Source: Rhodocyclaceae bacterium UBA2250 (GTDB lineage: Bacteria; Pseudomonadota; Gammaproteobacteria; Burkholderiales; Rhodocyclaceae). From it: a DNA stretch of 44,936 bases. The notes below the pieces were generated by a model that saw only the letters and a list, made by a program, of their open reading frames with translations, had not been told where the DNA came from and ran no database searches. This document shows positions 31,858 through 42,183 of the stretch, in pieces; the stretch's first letter is position 1; each line of letters begins with the position of its first letter. Both the position numbers and the translations under genes were made by a program. The DNA lies in NCBI GenBank assembly GCA_002347285.1, contig DDXW01000051.1:2650-47585 (forward strand), written 5' to 3'.

Positions 31858-32046
31858 ATGAAAGCAAACGTGGGCGGCATCGACCGCATCCTGCGCATCG
31901 TGGTGGGCATCGCCCTGATCGCCTGGGCCCTGCTGGGCGGCCCGGTCTGGGCCTGGATCGGCGTCGTGCCGTTGGTCACGGGCCTGATCGGCTTCTGCGC
32001 GCTGTACCCCCTGCTCGGCATCAACACCTGCCCGACCAAGAAATAA
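31858..32046 (+). CDS. DUF2892 small inner-membrane protein
   Basis: A 62-residue protein beginning MKANVGGIDRILRIVVGIALI, with two membrane helices (IVVGIALIAWALL and VVPLVTGLIGFCALYPLLG) and the ending GINTCPTK. This is the DUF2892 signature also found at the C-terminus of the rhodanese YgaP. A strong Shine-Dalgarno AAAGGAG precedes the ATG. It forms a single-gene unit between a possible operator and a terminator. The function is unknown. Confidence 0.88.
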   Translation: MKANVGGIDRILRIVVGIALIAWALLGGPVWAWIGVVPLVTGLIGFCALYPLLGINTCPTKK

Positions 32047-32068
32047 GGTCGGCCGGCTCCAGCGAGCG

Positions 32069-32099
32069 ATCGGCGTGCCCCGGCACGCCGATTTGTTTT
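32069..32099 (+). terminator. Rho-independent terminator after the DUF2892 gene
   Basis: A 10-bp stem ATCGGCGTGC/GCACGCCGAT with a short CCCG loop is followed by TTGTTTTG, 22 bp after the stop codon. Confidence 0.85.
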
Positions 32100-32162
32100 G
32101 TCGATGCGATTTATTACTTTAATTTCAGGCTTCGGCAGGGTTCAGGCGCGTAAAATCGCGCG

Positions 32163-33083
32163 ATGCTGAAGCAACGCACCCTCAAGTCGCTCGTCCGCAC
32201 CACCGGCGTCGGTCTGCATTCCGGCCACAAGGTCACGCTCGTGCTGCGTCCCGCCGCGCCGGGCACCGGCATCGTCTTCCGCCGCGTCGACCTGACGCCG
32301 CCGGTGGACATGAAGGCCGATCCCTACGCGGTCGGCGATACGCGCATGGCGTCGTGTCTGGAAAGGGACGGCGCCAAGCTCGGCACCGTCGAGCATCTGA
32401 TGTCGGCGCTGGCCGGTCTCGGCATCGACAACCTTTACGTCGATGTCGACGCCGAGGAGATCCCAATCCTCGACGGCTCGGCCGCGCCCTTCGTCTTCCT
32501 GCTGCAGTCGGCCGGCATCGAGGAGCAGAACGCGCCGAAACGCTTCCTGCGCGTCAAGAAGGCCGTCGAGGTCAAGGACGGCGACAAGTGGGCGCGTCTC
32601 GAACCCTACGAAGGCTTCCGCCTCGAATTCTCGATCCAGTTCAACCACCCGGCGGTGGACAAGTCCGGCACGCAGGTCGCGGTCGATTTCGCCGACCAGT
32701 CCTACATCCGCGACATTGCCCGCGCGCGCACCTTCGGCTTCACGCAGGACGTCGAGGCGATGCGCGCCCAGGGGCTGGCGCTCGGCGGCAGCCTGGAAAA
32801 CGCCATCGTGATGGACGAATACCGCGTCCTCAACGCCGACGGGCTGCGCCTGCCCGACGAGTTCGTGCGTCACAAGGTGCTCGACGCGGTCGGCGACCTT
32901 TACCTCGTCGGTGCGCCGCTGCTGGCGAAGTTCAGCGCCTACAAGTCCGGCCACGCGCTCAACAACCGGCTGCTGCGCGCCCTGCTGGCGGACCAGACGG
33001 CCTGGGAGTGGACGACCTTCGAGGTGGCCGCCAAGACGCCGGCGCGCATCGCCCACCTCTACCCGGATCTGCAGTTCGCCTAA
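32163..33083 (+). CDS. lpxC: UDP-3-O-acyl-N-acetylglucosamine deacetylase
   Basis: Zinc enzyme for the first committed step of lipid A synthesis. The 306-residue protein begins MLKQRTLKSLVRTTGVGLHSG and has zinc ligands H78 (VEHLMSALAGLGIDN), H237 and D241 (HKVLDAVGDLYLVG), as in characterised LpxC. A TAAAAT box lies just 6 bp before the ATG, so if used the leader would be almost absent; the real promoter is unclear. The downstream order (small membrane gene, DciA-like, M23, secA) is typical of betaproteobacteria. Confidence 0.97.
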   Translation: MLKQRTLKSLVRTTGVGLHSGHKVTLVLRPAAPGTGIVFRRVDLTPPVDMKADPYAVGDTRMASCLERDGAKLGTVEHLMSALAGLGIDNLYVDVDAEEIPILDGSAAPFVFLLQSAGIEEQNAPKRFLRVKKAVEVKDGDKWARLEPYEGFRLEFSIQFNHPAVDKSGTQVAVDFADQSYIRDIARARTFGFTQDVEAMRAQGLALGGSLENAIVMDEYRVLNADGLRLPDEFVRHKVLDAVGDLYLVGAPLLAKFSAYKSGHALNNRLLRALLADQTAWEWTTFEVAAKTPARIAHLYPDLQFA

Positions 33084-33089
33084 CCAATA

Positions 33090-33275
33090 ATGCTGCTGCT
33101 GCGCATCGTCGGCATCCTGGCGGTCATCGCGACCGGCGCGGGCATCGTCGCCTATCTGTTCACCCGCGACCGGCGCTACCTCGGTTTGTCGTGGCGGATC
33201 GCCAAATACGGCCTGATCTTCGTACTGCTGCTGTTCGCGCTGCTGGCCTTCGAGCGGCTGCTGGTGATGGTCTGA
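33090..33275 (+). CDS. Conserved small two-helix membrane protein
   Basis: A 61-residue protein with two predicted membrane helices (LLLRIVGILAVIATGAGIV and GLIFVLLLFALLAFERLLV) joined by a basic loop FTRDRRYLGLSWRIAKY. It begins 6 bp after the lpxC stop. I recall similar short proteins next to lpxC in betaproteobacteria but do not know a function. Confidence 0.75.
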   Translation: MLLLRIVGILAVIATGAGIVAYLFTRDRRYLGLSWRIAKYGLIFVLLLFALLAFERLLVMV

Positions 33276-33288
33276 CCCTTGCCGCTGC

Positions 33289-33313
33289 GCCGCCACGCCA
33301 GCGCCGAGTTTCC
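33289..33313 (-). repeat. 25-bp dispersed repeat, copy 7 (intergenic, reverse orientation)
   Basis: The only copy in reverse orientation. One base in the G-run is T. It fills the gap between the small membrane gene and the end of the DciA-like gene, stopping 1 bp short of that stop codon. Confidence 0.8.
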
Positions 33314-33314
33314 T

Positions 33315-33791
33315 TCAGCCGTTCTTCAGCAGCTTCTCGAGCGCGCGCCGCAGCGGCGAATCCTCCGCGAGTCCCGCGACCAGCGATGTGAGTGACTGCT
33401 TCGATCGTGCGCCTAGTACTTTTGGCGGTGTCCGGCGCGCTGTGGAAGCGGTTCGGCGGCGGGGTTGCACCCGCACCTCGATTCCGGTAACCTCCTGTCC
33501 CTGTTGAATAAAACCCTCGGTGAGCCGGGGCGCCAACTGCCTCAGCTTGACCGCGACCGCGCCGCTGTCGGCGTGGATAACGATCTTGCCCCGCTTGAGA
33601 TTCGCGATGTGCGCGCCCGGCGCCAGATGTGCCGGGAGGGTCGCATCGAGATAGTGTTGCAGCTGCCGCAGGCGCTCCGCCTGCCCGGACAAACGGGCGA
33701 AGGCGTCGGAGGCGGCGAGATGGTCTTTCAATGCGCCCCGGCGGCGCGGGGACATGCTGTCGGACAGGCGTGTTTTCGAAGGCGGCATCAT
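33315..33791 (-). CDS. dciA: DciA-like protein (DUF721)
   Basis: A 158-residue protein matching the DUF721/DciA family: LSGQAERLRQLQHYLDATLPAHLAPGAHIANLKRGKIVIHADSGAVAVKLRQLAPRL is the conserved core (residues about 34-90). DciA proteins interact with the replicative helicase DnaB and replace DnaC-type loaders in many bacteria. The C-terminus has a basic, probably disordered stretch and a final helix. It is divergent from the M23 peptidase and lies next to lpxC and secA, the usual place in betaproteobacteria. The start could also be the second Met. Confidence 0.82.
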   Translation of the reverse strand: MMPPSKTRLSDSMSPRRRGALKDHLAASDAFARLSGQAERLRQLQHYLDATLPAHLAPGAHIANLKRGKIVIHADSGAVAVKLRQLAPRLTEGFIQQGQEVTGIEVRVQPRRRTASTARRTPPKVLGARSKQSLTSLVAGLAEDSPLRRALEKLLKNG

Positions 33792-33835
33792 GTCGCGGTG
33801 ACCGGGTCGAACGAAGAAAGGAAGGGAGAACGCCC

Positions 33836-34780
33836 ATGCATATTATTCTGGTCTCCGACCGCATGGCAACCGCCCGCAGCATCACGCTGACGAGGCGCCA
33901 TCTGATCCTCGCCGTCACCGGCTTCGCGGCCTTGGTGCTCGCCCTCTCCTCGATGTTCTCCTACCTGACGGTGCGCCATGCCGCGGAGTTACGCCTGCCC
34001 TTCCTGCAGGAGCTGGTGCGCAGCCTCAACCTCGAGGAGGCGGTCAAGACGCGGGAACTGGTGCGCGAGAACCTGGCGAACATGGCGATCCGCCTCGGCG
34101 AACTGCAGGGCAAGCTGATGCAGCTCGACACTGTGGGCGAGCGCCTCGCCGGCCTGGCGGGCGTCGGCAAGCCGAAGGAGAGCAAGGCCAGCCCGGCGAA
34201 GCTCCCGGCCGGTACCGGCGGTCCCTTGGTGCGGCCCGACAATCTCACTCCGCTGGACATGCAGCGCGCGCTCGACGACCTGTCGCGCCAGGTCGAGGTG
34301 CAGAGCGATACGCTGGCGGCGTTCGAAAGCCGTGTTCTCGAGGAGCGCGTCCGCATGAACCTGCTGCCTACCGCCCCGCCGGTGGCAAGCGATACGCGCG
34401 TTTCCAATTTCGGCTTGCGCGTCGATCCGTTTACCGGCCAGTCGGCGATGCATGAAGGCATCGATTTCATCGCCGAGACGGGCACACCGATCCTCGCCGC
34501 CGCCGCCGGCATCGTCGTGAACGTCGAGCGCCATTCGCAGTACGGCAACATGGTCGAAATCGACCATGGCGACGAGTTGCAGACGCGCTACGCCCATGCG
34601 TCGGAAGTCTTCGTCAAGCCGGGCGAACTCGTCCGGCGCGGCCAGAAGATCGCCGCCGTCGGTACGACCGGCCGCTCGACCGGGCCGCATCTGCATTTCG
34701 AGGTGCGCATCCGCGGCGCGGCCCAGAATCCCGCGCGCTTCCTCAACCAGCCGACGCAGCCTCGGCTGGCACGGCGCTGA
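33836..34780 (+). CDS. M23 family metallopeptidase (membrane-anchored LytM-type)
   Basis: A 314-residue protein with one N-terminal membrane anchor (LILAVTGFAALVLALSSMFSYL) and a coiled-coil region at about 55-170. The C-terminal LytM/M23 domain has zinc and catalytic motifs MHEGIDF, RYAHAS and GRSTGPHLHFE intact. It should cleave or help remodel peptidoglycan in the periplasm. A Shine-Dalgarno GAAGGGAG lies about 8 bp before the ATG at 33836. It precedes secA as in related bacteria. Confidence 0.92.
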   Translation: MHIILVSDRMATARSITLTRRHLILAVTGFAALVLALSSMFSYLTVRHAAELRLPFLQELVRSLNLEEAVKTRELVRENLANMAIRLGELQGKLMQLDTVGERLAGLAGVGKPKESKASPAKLPAGTGGPLVRPDNLTPLDMQRALDDLSRQVEVQSDTLAAFESRVLEERVRMNLLPTAPPVASDTRVSNFGLRVDPFTGQSAMHEGIDFIAETGTPILAAAAGIVVNVERHSQYGNMVEIDHGDELQTRYAHASEVFVKPGELVRRGQKIAAVGTTGRSTGPHLHFEVRIRGAAQNPARFLNQPTQPRLARR

Positions 34781-34876
34781 CCGGCCAGCCGCCGCCCCTC
34801 GCCGCCCAGGCGCGGCAACGGGTTTGTCAAGGTCGGGGTGCTAGAATCCGGCGCTTGACTTAGGGACGCCGGATTC

Positions 34877-37599
<2,723 letters not shown>

Positions 37600-37603
<4 letters not shown>

Positions 37604-38586
37604 GCGAACTCGCCACCATCCGCGAGGATGATGGTGCAGTCATCATCCTCGACCAGACGAAACTGCCGCGCGAAACGGCCTTCGTTCGCCTGAAAACGCT
37701 GGCTGACGCGGCCCATGCGATCCGCGTCATGCAGGTGCGCGGCGCACCGCTGATCGGCGCCACCGCCGCCTTCGGCGTTGCACTCGGCTTGCAGGAAGGC
37801 CGGCCGCTCGAGGAAATCATCGCCACGCTGGCCGCCACGCGGCCGACCGCCGTCAATCTGCAGTGGGCGCTGGCCCGCATGGAGAAGGTCCTTGAAAACT
37901 CGGCGCTGGCAGGGCGGCGGGAAATCGCATGGCAGGAAGCCCGCGCCATCGCCGCGGAGGACGCCGCTGCCAATGCGGCCATCGGCCGCCACGGGCTGGG
38001 AATCCTCGAACCCATCGCTCGCCGCAAGGGCAGGGCGGAGGTGATGACCCACTGCAACGCCGGCCGGCTCGCCACCGTCGCGCACGGCACCGCGCTCGCG
38101 CCGGTCTATGCCGCGCAGGAAGCCGGGTTCGACATTCATGTCTGGGTTTCCGAAACGCGCCCGCGCAACCAGGGCCTGCTCACCTGCTGGGAACTCGGCC
38201 AGGCCGGCGTCTCCCATACGCTGATCGCCGACAACGCCGCCGGCCTGCTGCTGATGCAGGGCAAAGTGGACTGCGTGATCGTCGGCGCCGACCGCATCGC
38301 GGCGAATGGCGACGTGGCCAACAAGGTCGGCACCTATCTCAAGGCGCTGGCGGCGCGGGCGCACGGCGTGCCCTTCTACGTCGCCGCGCCGGTGTCCACC
38401 ATCGACTTCGCCTGTCCGGACGGCGCCCACATCCCGATCGAGGAGCGCCATGCCGAGGAGTTCGGCGCCCTGCGCACGCAAGTCGCCAACCCGGCGTTCG
38501 ACGTCACGCCGGCGGAGTTGATCGCCGGCATCATCACGGAGCGCGGTATCATTGCCGCAAAGAGTCTCGGAGCCCTAAAGCCATGA
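37600..38586 (+). CDS. mtnA: S-methyl-5-thioribose-1-phosphate isomerase
   Basis: MtnA converts 5-methylthioribose 1-phosphate to the ribulose form in methionine salvage and related shunts. The 328-residue protein shows QVRGAPLIGATAAFGVALG, the catalytic Cys152 in THCNAG, Asp231 in VGADRIAANGDVANKVGTY, and AAPVSTIDF. No ATG is available; the TTG at 37600 overlapping the secA stop fits family N-termini. Around residue 99 the codons for ENSALAGRR come from a perfect 25-bp repeat, in a segment where MtnA sequences vary. The class II aldolase downstream is the expected partner enzyme. Confidence 0.95.
37894..37918 (+). repeat. 25-bp dispersed repeat, copy 8 (inside mtnA)
   Basis: Perfect match to the consensus. 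Read as ENSALAGR, the same frame as the ileS copy. Confidence 0.85.
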
Positions 38587-38819
38587 GAGTTGTTGGCACA
38601 CGGCAGTTGCATGATGTCGTTCGCGACGCTTCCGCAACGAAGCTTGTCGAAGGCGCGCGCTGGAACGATGCCATGAACAAGGCATTTGGCGCCCATCATC
38701 CGGGGATTTTCCCGCAAGGCGTGTATTGCTATCGCTCCCATGAAGAAGCCGATGCCGCATGGTTCAACGCGATTACGACGCGAATGGCGAAAATCGCCCT
38801 GTCACGCGGCGATGACTGA
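38583..38819 (+). CDS. Unrecognised 78-aa protein, coupled to a nucleotidyltransferase
   Basis: A short soluble protein beginning MRVVGTRQLHDVVRDASATKLVEGARWNDAMNKAFG-like sequence and ending with the helix AAWFNAITTRMAKIALSRGDD. I do not recognise the family. The ATG overlaps the mtnA stop and the stop overlaps the start of the nucleotidyltransferase by 8 bp, so the reading frame is very likely real. It contains HHPGIFPQGVYCYRSHEEAD in the middle. An antitoxin or partner role for the next gene is possible but not shown. Confidence 0.7.
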   Translation: MRVVGTRQLHDVVRDASATKLVEGARWNDAMNKAFGAHHPGIFPQGVYCYRSHEEADAAWFNAITTRMAKIALSRGDD

Positions 38820-39312
38820 CGAAAGGGAAAGCCGTCCGGCGACCCTCGCCGACCTATTGGACGTGATTCGCGCCCTGAACGCCCAAGGCGCGGAATATCT
38901 GCTGGTCGGCGGCTATGCATTACTGGCGCATGGCTACGTGCGTGGCACGACCGACATCGATATCCTTGTGCCGCCGACACGAACGAGCGCTGAACGGGTC
39001 ACACGCGCACTGCTGCTGTTACCCCAACAAGTCGCCAAGGATATTGACCCTGCCTGGTTCGAGGAGGGCAATACCATTCGTGTTGCCGACGAATTCGTGG
39101 TCGATGTGATGTTCAATGCCTGCGGCGAAACTTATGCAAGCTTGTTGCCGCATGCACAGACCGTTGTCCTCGACGACGGTACGCCGGTCACGACGCTGGA
39201 CCTCGAAGGACTCCTGAAGACGAAACAAACCGTGCGCGACAAGGACAAGATCGACCGCTTCGCACTTGAACGCGCACTCGCTGAAAAGCAGGCACGGGAA
39301 AATCATGAGTGA
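38812..39312 (+). CDS. Nucleotidyltransferase, AbiEii-like fold
   Basis: A 166-residue protein with the nucleotidyltransferase signature LVGGYALLAHGYVRGTTDIDILV (residues about 26-48), giving the GG...DxD metal site. It is followed by EFVVDVMFNACGETY and LDLEGLLKTKQTVRDKDKIDRFAL, typical of small AbiEii/AbiGii-type or aminoglycoside-adenylyltransferase-like proteins. It overlaps both neighbours. Such enzymes often act as toxins or as modifying antitoxins; the adjacent 78-aa gene is a possible partner. It looks inserted within the mtnA-aldolase pair, and its base composition is less GC-rich. Confidence 0.8.
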   Translation: MTDERESRPATLADLLDVIRALNAQGAEYLLVGGYALLAHGYVRGTTDIDILVPPTRTSAERVTRALLLLPQQVAKDIDPAWFEEGNTIRVADEFVVDVMFNACGETYASLLPHAQTVVLDDGTPVTTLDLEGLLKTKQTVRDKDKIDRFALERALAEKQARENHE

Positions 39313-39949
39313 CCCCGCCGCCGAACTGCTCGCCACCGCGCGCGCCATGAACGCCGCCGGCATCAACCGCGGCGCGGCCGGCAACGTCAGCGCGCGCACC
39401 GAATGGGGTTTCTTGATCACCCCCACGGGGATGGCCTACGACGAATGCGAACCCGAGGACACGGTGAAAGTCGGCGCTGACGGAGCGGCGCACGGCCGGC
39501 GCAAACCATCGTCGGAATGGCGCTTCCATCATGACATCTATGCGGCACGGCCCGAAGCCGGCGCGATCATCCACGCGCATTCGCCCTTCGCCACCGCGCT
39601 GGCCTGCCAGCGGCTGGAGATTCCGCCCTTCCACTACATGATCGCGCGCTTCGGCGGCCAGGGTGGTGACTGTGGCGTGCGCTGCGCCGCCTACGCCACC
39701 TTCGGCACGCAGGAACTGTCCGACGCGGTCGTCGCCGCCCTGCGCGAGCGCCGCGCCTGCCTGATGGCGCATCACGGCATGGTGGTGTTCGGCGCCAGCC
39801 TCAAGGAAGCCCTCGCGCTGGCGGTCGAATTCGAAACGCTCTGCGAGCAGTACTGGCGCGTGCTGCAGCTCGGCGCGCCGCAGCTCCTGCCCGCCGACGA
39901 GATGGCGCGGGTGATCGGGAAGTTCAGGGATTACGGCCGGCAGGACTGA
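39305..39949 (+). CDS. Class II aldolase (fuculose-1-phosphate / methylthioribulose-1-phosphate aldolase type)
   Basis: A 214-residue zinc aldolase of the FucA/AraD/adducin family. Visible motifs are GINRGAAGNVSAR, the TPTGMAYDE segment, KPSSEW with E71, the zinc histidines H90 and H92 in IHAHSP, and the AHHGMVV histidines near 156. With mtnA in the same operon it is a good candidate for 5-methylthioribulose-1-phosphate aldolase (Ald2 type), giving dihydroxyacetone phosphate and methylthioacetaldehyde. Codons for KVGADGAA carry a degenerate 25-bp repeat. The 3' end overlaps the DUF2442 gene by 19 bp. Confidence 0.88.
   Translation: MSDPAAELLATARAMNAAGINRGAAGNVSARTEWGFLITPTGMAYDECEPEDTVKVGADGAAHGRRKPSSEWRFHHDIYAARPEAGAIIHAHSPFATALACQRLEIPPFHYMIARFGGQGGDCGVRCAAYATFGTQELSDAVVAALRERRACLMAHHGMVVFGASLKEALALAVEFETLCEQYWRVLQLGAPQLLPADEMARVIGKFRDYGRQD
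39465..39489 (+). repeat. 25-bp dispersed repeat, copy 9 (inside the class II aldolase)
   Basis: A few changes from consensus (GTCGG instead of CTCGG, GACGGAGCGGC end). Read as KVGADGAA, the frame used in ispH, in a variable loop before KPSSEW. Confidence 0.65.
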
Positions 39950-40203
39950 CTAACCAACGGGAAATGCTCGGGATGCCGAATCGAATCGACGGCTAAATCG
40001 ATGTCGAGCTCAGGCCAGTAGAGATGATTGGCCGATGGCAGTTCGACGTTCAGTATCTTGCCCACGGCGGCATCGCGAAACCAGGGGAATTCGGAAAAAG
40101 GCAGGAACAGCTCCTCGTCACGCAGCAAAATCCAGAAGCCGTGCTTCGAGATCTGCGTGACTTCAACCGCCGAAATGTCTGTGCCAAGCGTCGCGGATGT
40201 CAT
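39931..40203 (-). CDS. DUF2442 domain protein
   Basis: A 90-residue protein. ISAVEVTQISKHGFWILLRDEELFLPFSEFPWF followed by LYWPELDIDLAVDSIRHPE is the DUF2442 signature (strand-turn-strand with W-x-P/E-L-D-I-D-L). The start at 40203 is preferred to the longer frame to 40278 because it gives the family length. It overlaps the end of the DUF4160-like remnant, the usual partner order. The function of DUF2442 is unknown; pairs with DUF4160 are often suspected toxin-antitoxin or regulatory modules. Confidence 0.8.
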   Translation of the reverse strand: MTSATLGTDISAVEVTQISKHGFWILLRDEELFLPFSEFPWFRDAAVGKILNVELPSANHLYWPELDIDLAVDSIRHPEHFPLVSQSCRP

Positions 40204-40333
40204 TTTCGTGCTCCTGCACCAATTGTTGAGCCTCGCTGATTTCCCGCCGAGACAGACCCGTATGCTGTGCCAAGGCAATCACCGGCTCGAGCCAGAACTT
40301 CGCTTCGCCGTCGGGTGGCTGCACATGCAACAC
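40163..40333 (-). pseudogene. N-terminally truncated DUF4160-like gene
   Basis: The minus-strand frame encodes about 56 residues from a GTG: LHVQPPDGEAKFWLEPVIALAQHTGLSRREI, then HENDIRDAWHRHFGG. This is the C-terminal half of a DUF4160-type protein. The N-terminal half (usually ending PPHVHV) is missing. Upstream the frame runs into the porin terminator hairpin and an earlier stop. It is therefore probably a remnant, although a short GTG-started product is possible. Too small for usual ORF calls. Confidence 0.65.
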
Positions 40334-40334
40334 T

Positions 40335-40366
40335 GCAAATAAAAACAGCCACCCGAAGGTGGCTGT
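40335..40366 (-). terminator. Rho-independent terminator of the porin gene
   Basis: On the minus strand a 9-bp stem ACAGCCACC/GGTGGCTGT with a 4-base loop (40345-40366) is followed by TTTTTATTT. It lies 28 bp after the porin stop and overlaps sequence that would be the lost 5' part of the DUF4160-like gene. Confidence 0.88.
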
Positions 40367-40394
40367 CTTAAATCTAACTCAGACCAGGTCTGGA

Positions 40395-41570
40395 TTAGAA
40401 GGAGTGACGCAGACCAACCATGAAGCCGGTCGAGTCGGAACCAGCGGTAGCCGAGAACGGGTTCTTGACTTCGTTGTTGTAGAAGCTGGCCTTGCCACCA
40501 TCGTCGTTGCTCAGCTTCGAGTAACGAGCGTGAATTGTGGTGCGCTTGCTCATAGCATACTGATAGCCAAGGGTCCAGATATGAGCGGCGTCATTGAGGT
40601 CGCCGCCGCCATCAAGATCGAATTCGCTGTTCTTGGCATACTGCAGGCCAATGGTGTGGGCGCCGATGGTGTGGTTTGCGCCAAGCGACCAAGCCGAACG
40701 ATCTCCAAGGTTATCGACTTCGGTGTTATCGTACAGGAAGGATACGGTAGTACCGAAAGCGAACTTGTACTGGGCAGCCAAGCGCCAGACACTAGCGTCA
40801 TCACCACCACCCTCGTGGATCGTGGCCGTAGCTACTGGAATAAGGCCAGGAGGAAGAGTAGTATTAACCGTCGAAGTGGTCGTTGGGCCAGCACCGAAGT
40901 CATAGGTCTTGTGGTAGGCACCAGCCAGCCACAGTGGGCCGTTCTCGTACTGAGCAGCCAACTGCCAAGCCTTCTGACTGATGGACTTGCCATCGTCAGC
41001 TTGGGCACCATCCACTTCATACTCGCCGTTCACGTAGGCGCCGATAACGGTGAAGCCGTTGAAGTTCGGCGAAACGTAGGCGATGGCATTCTTCGCGCGA
41101 TCGTCGGCACCAGTCTTAGCGTTAAGAGCAGCAACCTTGCCCGTGATGCTGGAAACCGTACCGAAACCGGCGGCACCCGGCAGGATGTCAACACGGATAC
41201 CCATCGTGCGCAGCGGGTGGGTCAGCGTACCAGCCAGAACGGTACCGAAGTTGCCAGCCAGGCCAACGTAGGAGTCGCGATCCGTCCACTTGGTGGCGTT
41301 GTCACCGTTGTCCGGCGCAACGCTCGTCTCGAGCTGGAACATGGCCTTCAGGCCATTGCCCAGATCTTCGGTGCCCTTGAAGCCGATGTGGGAACTGTTG
41401 TTGTCCAAGCGGCCAACGCTGTCCTGATCCTTGTTAGCAGCAACAGCGCCGTCAGTCTTGACCCAGGCCTGACCGAGGTCAACAACACCGTAGACAGTGA
41501 CGTTCGACTGGGCGAAAGCGGCGCCCGACATCAGACCGGCAACAGCCAGGGCGATGATTTTCTTTTGCAT
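40395..41570 (-). CDS. Gram-negative general porin (betaproteobacterial OmpC-like family)
   Basis: A 391-residue outer-membrane trimeric-porin homologue. The signal peptide MQKKIIALAVAGLMSGAAFA is followed by QSNVTVYGVVDLGQAWV, the standard start of this family. SSHIGFKGTEDLGNGLKAMFQLET gives the first strands, and the last residue is Phe (VGLRHSF), as needed for the BAM machinery. A clear Shine-Dalgarno AAAGGAG precedes the ATG at 41570; the frame is open further upstream but lacks signal features. Codon use is less GC-biased, as often seen for highly expressed genes. Confidence 0.95.
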   Translation of the reverse strand: MQKKIIALAVAGLMSGAAFAQSNVTVYGVVDLGQAWVKTDGAVAANKDQDSVGRLDNNSSHIGFKGTEDLGNGLKAMFQLETSVAPDNGDNATKWTDRDSYVGLAGNFGTVLAGTLTHPLRTMGIRVDILPGAAGFGTVSSITGKVAALNAKTGADDRAKNAIAYVSPNFNGFTVIGAYVNGEYEVDGAQADDGKSISQKAWQLAAQYENGPLWLAGAYHKTYDFGAGPTTTSTVNTTLPPGLIPVATATIHEGGGDDASVWRLAAQYKFAFGTTVSFLYDNTEVDNLGDRSAWSLGANHTIGAHTIGLQYAKNSEFDLDGGGDLNDAAHIWTLGYQYAMSKRTTIHARYSKLSNDDGGKASFYNNEVKNPFSATAGSDSTGFMVGLRHSF

Positions 41571-41892
41571 GTAAATCTCCTTTACGTTGAAGATTGCGGT
41601 TTCAATGACTCCACGTGGTTGGCCACTGTCGCCGCTTGAACTCCCTTGATTGGAAGCTGCCGGTATTCTCCCAAATCGCGTGCGGCCGAACGACATCGAT
41701 GTCGCTTTATCCCTGTTTCCGGGGGAGGGTTGTGGGATTTTTGCAACGGACGGACTGCCGGCTCCGCCTATTACCAAAGTTATCCACAGGGCGCCTGCGG
41801 AAACTCGGCGCCGGCGGGGCGGCGAGCCACCGGTCTCTTCCCTCAGGCCGGGCTTTGTTGCCAGCCCCAGTATTTTTCGCCATCATGTCGGC
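41571..41892. other. Non-coding gap between porin and mntA with several motifs
   Basis: This 322-bp divergent gap holds a perfect 14-bp palindrome CGACATCGATGTCG (41691-41704), which could be an operator. It also has a perfect DnaA-box 9-mer TTATCCACA (41780-41788) and a copy of the 25-bp repeat (41799-41823). Porin transcription must start here, but no promoter fits well. No gene is convincing in it. Confidence 0.6.
41799..41823 (+). repeat. 25-bp dispersed repeat, copy 10 (upstream of mntA)
   Basis: Two changes from the consensus (GGAAA start, CCGG in the middle). Intergenic, 70 bp before the mntA start. Confidence 0.75.
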
Positions 41893-42183
41893 ATGAAGCC
41901 TTCGGTGATTCTCGATAAGGAACGCGCTGCCATCCGTGCGGCGGTTTGCCGTCACCGCACGGCCAATCCGCGCGTATTCGGCTCGGTTCTGTCCGGTTCC
42001 GATGCGGAAGGCAGCGATCTCGATCTGCTGGTCGACGCCCTGCCGGGCGCGACCTTGTTCGATCTCGGCGGCCTGCAGGTGGAGCTGGAAGCGCTGCTCG
42101 GCATCCCCGTCGATGTGCTGACGCCACAGGACTTGCCGTACAAGTTCCGTGACAAGGTGTTGAAGGAAGCGCGGCCAGTATGA
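41893..42183 (+). CDS. mntA: MntA-type minimal nucleotidyltransferase antitoxin
   Basis: A 96-residue protein with a perfect GSx10DxD motif at residues 30-44 (FGSVLSGSDAEGSDLDLLVD), the hallmark of MntA. MntA neutralises the HEPN toxin HepT by adding AMP groups to its conserved tyrosine. The stop overlaps the hepT ATG (ATGA), typical of this toxin-antitoxin pair. The ATG at 41893 is chosen because similarity begins there, although the frame is open to 41650. Confidence 0.92.
   Translation: MKPSVILDKERAAIRAAVCRHRTANPRVFGSVLSGSDAEGSDLDLLVDALPGATLFDLGGLQVELEALLGIPVDVLTPQDLPYKFRDKVLKEARPV

Noticed and set aside
32405..32430. Repeat-like TCGGCGCTGGCCGG in lpxC
   Set aside because: It encodes the universally conserved LMSALAGLGIDN of LpxC and the second half of the repeat is absent.
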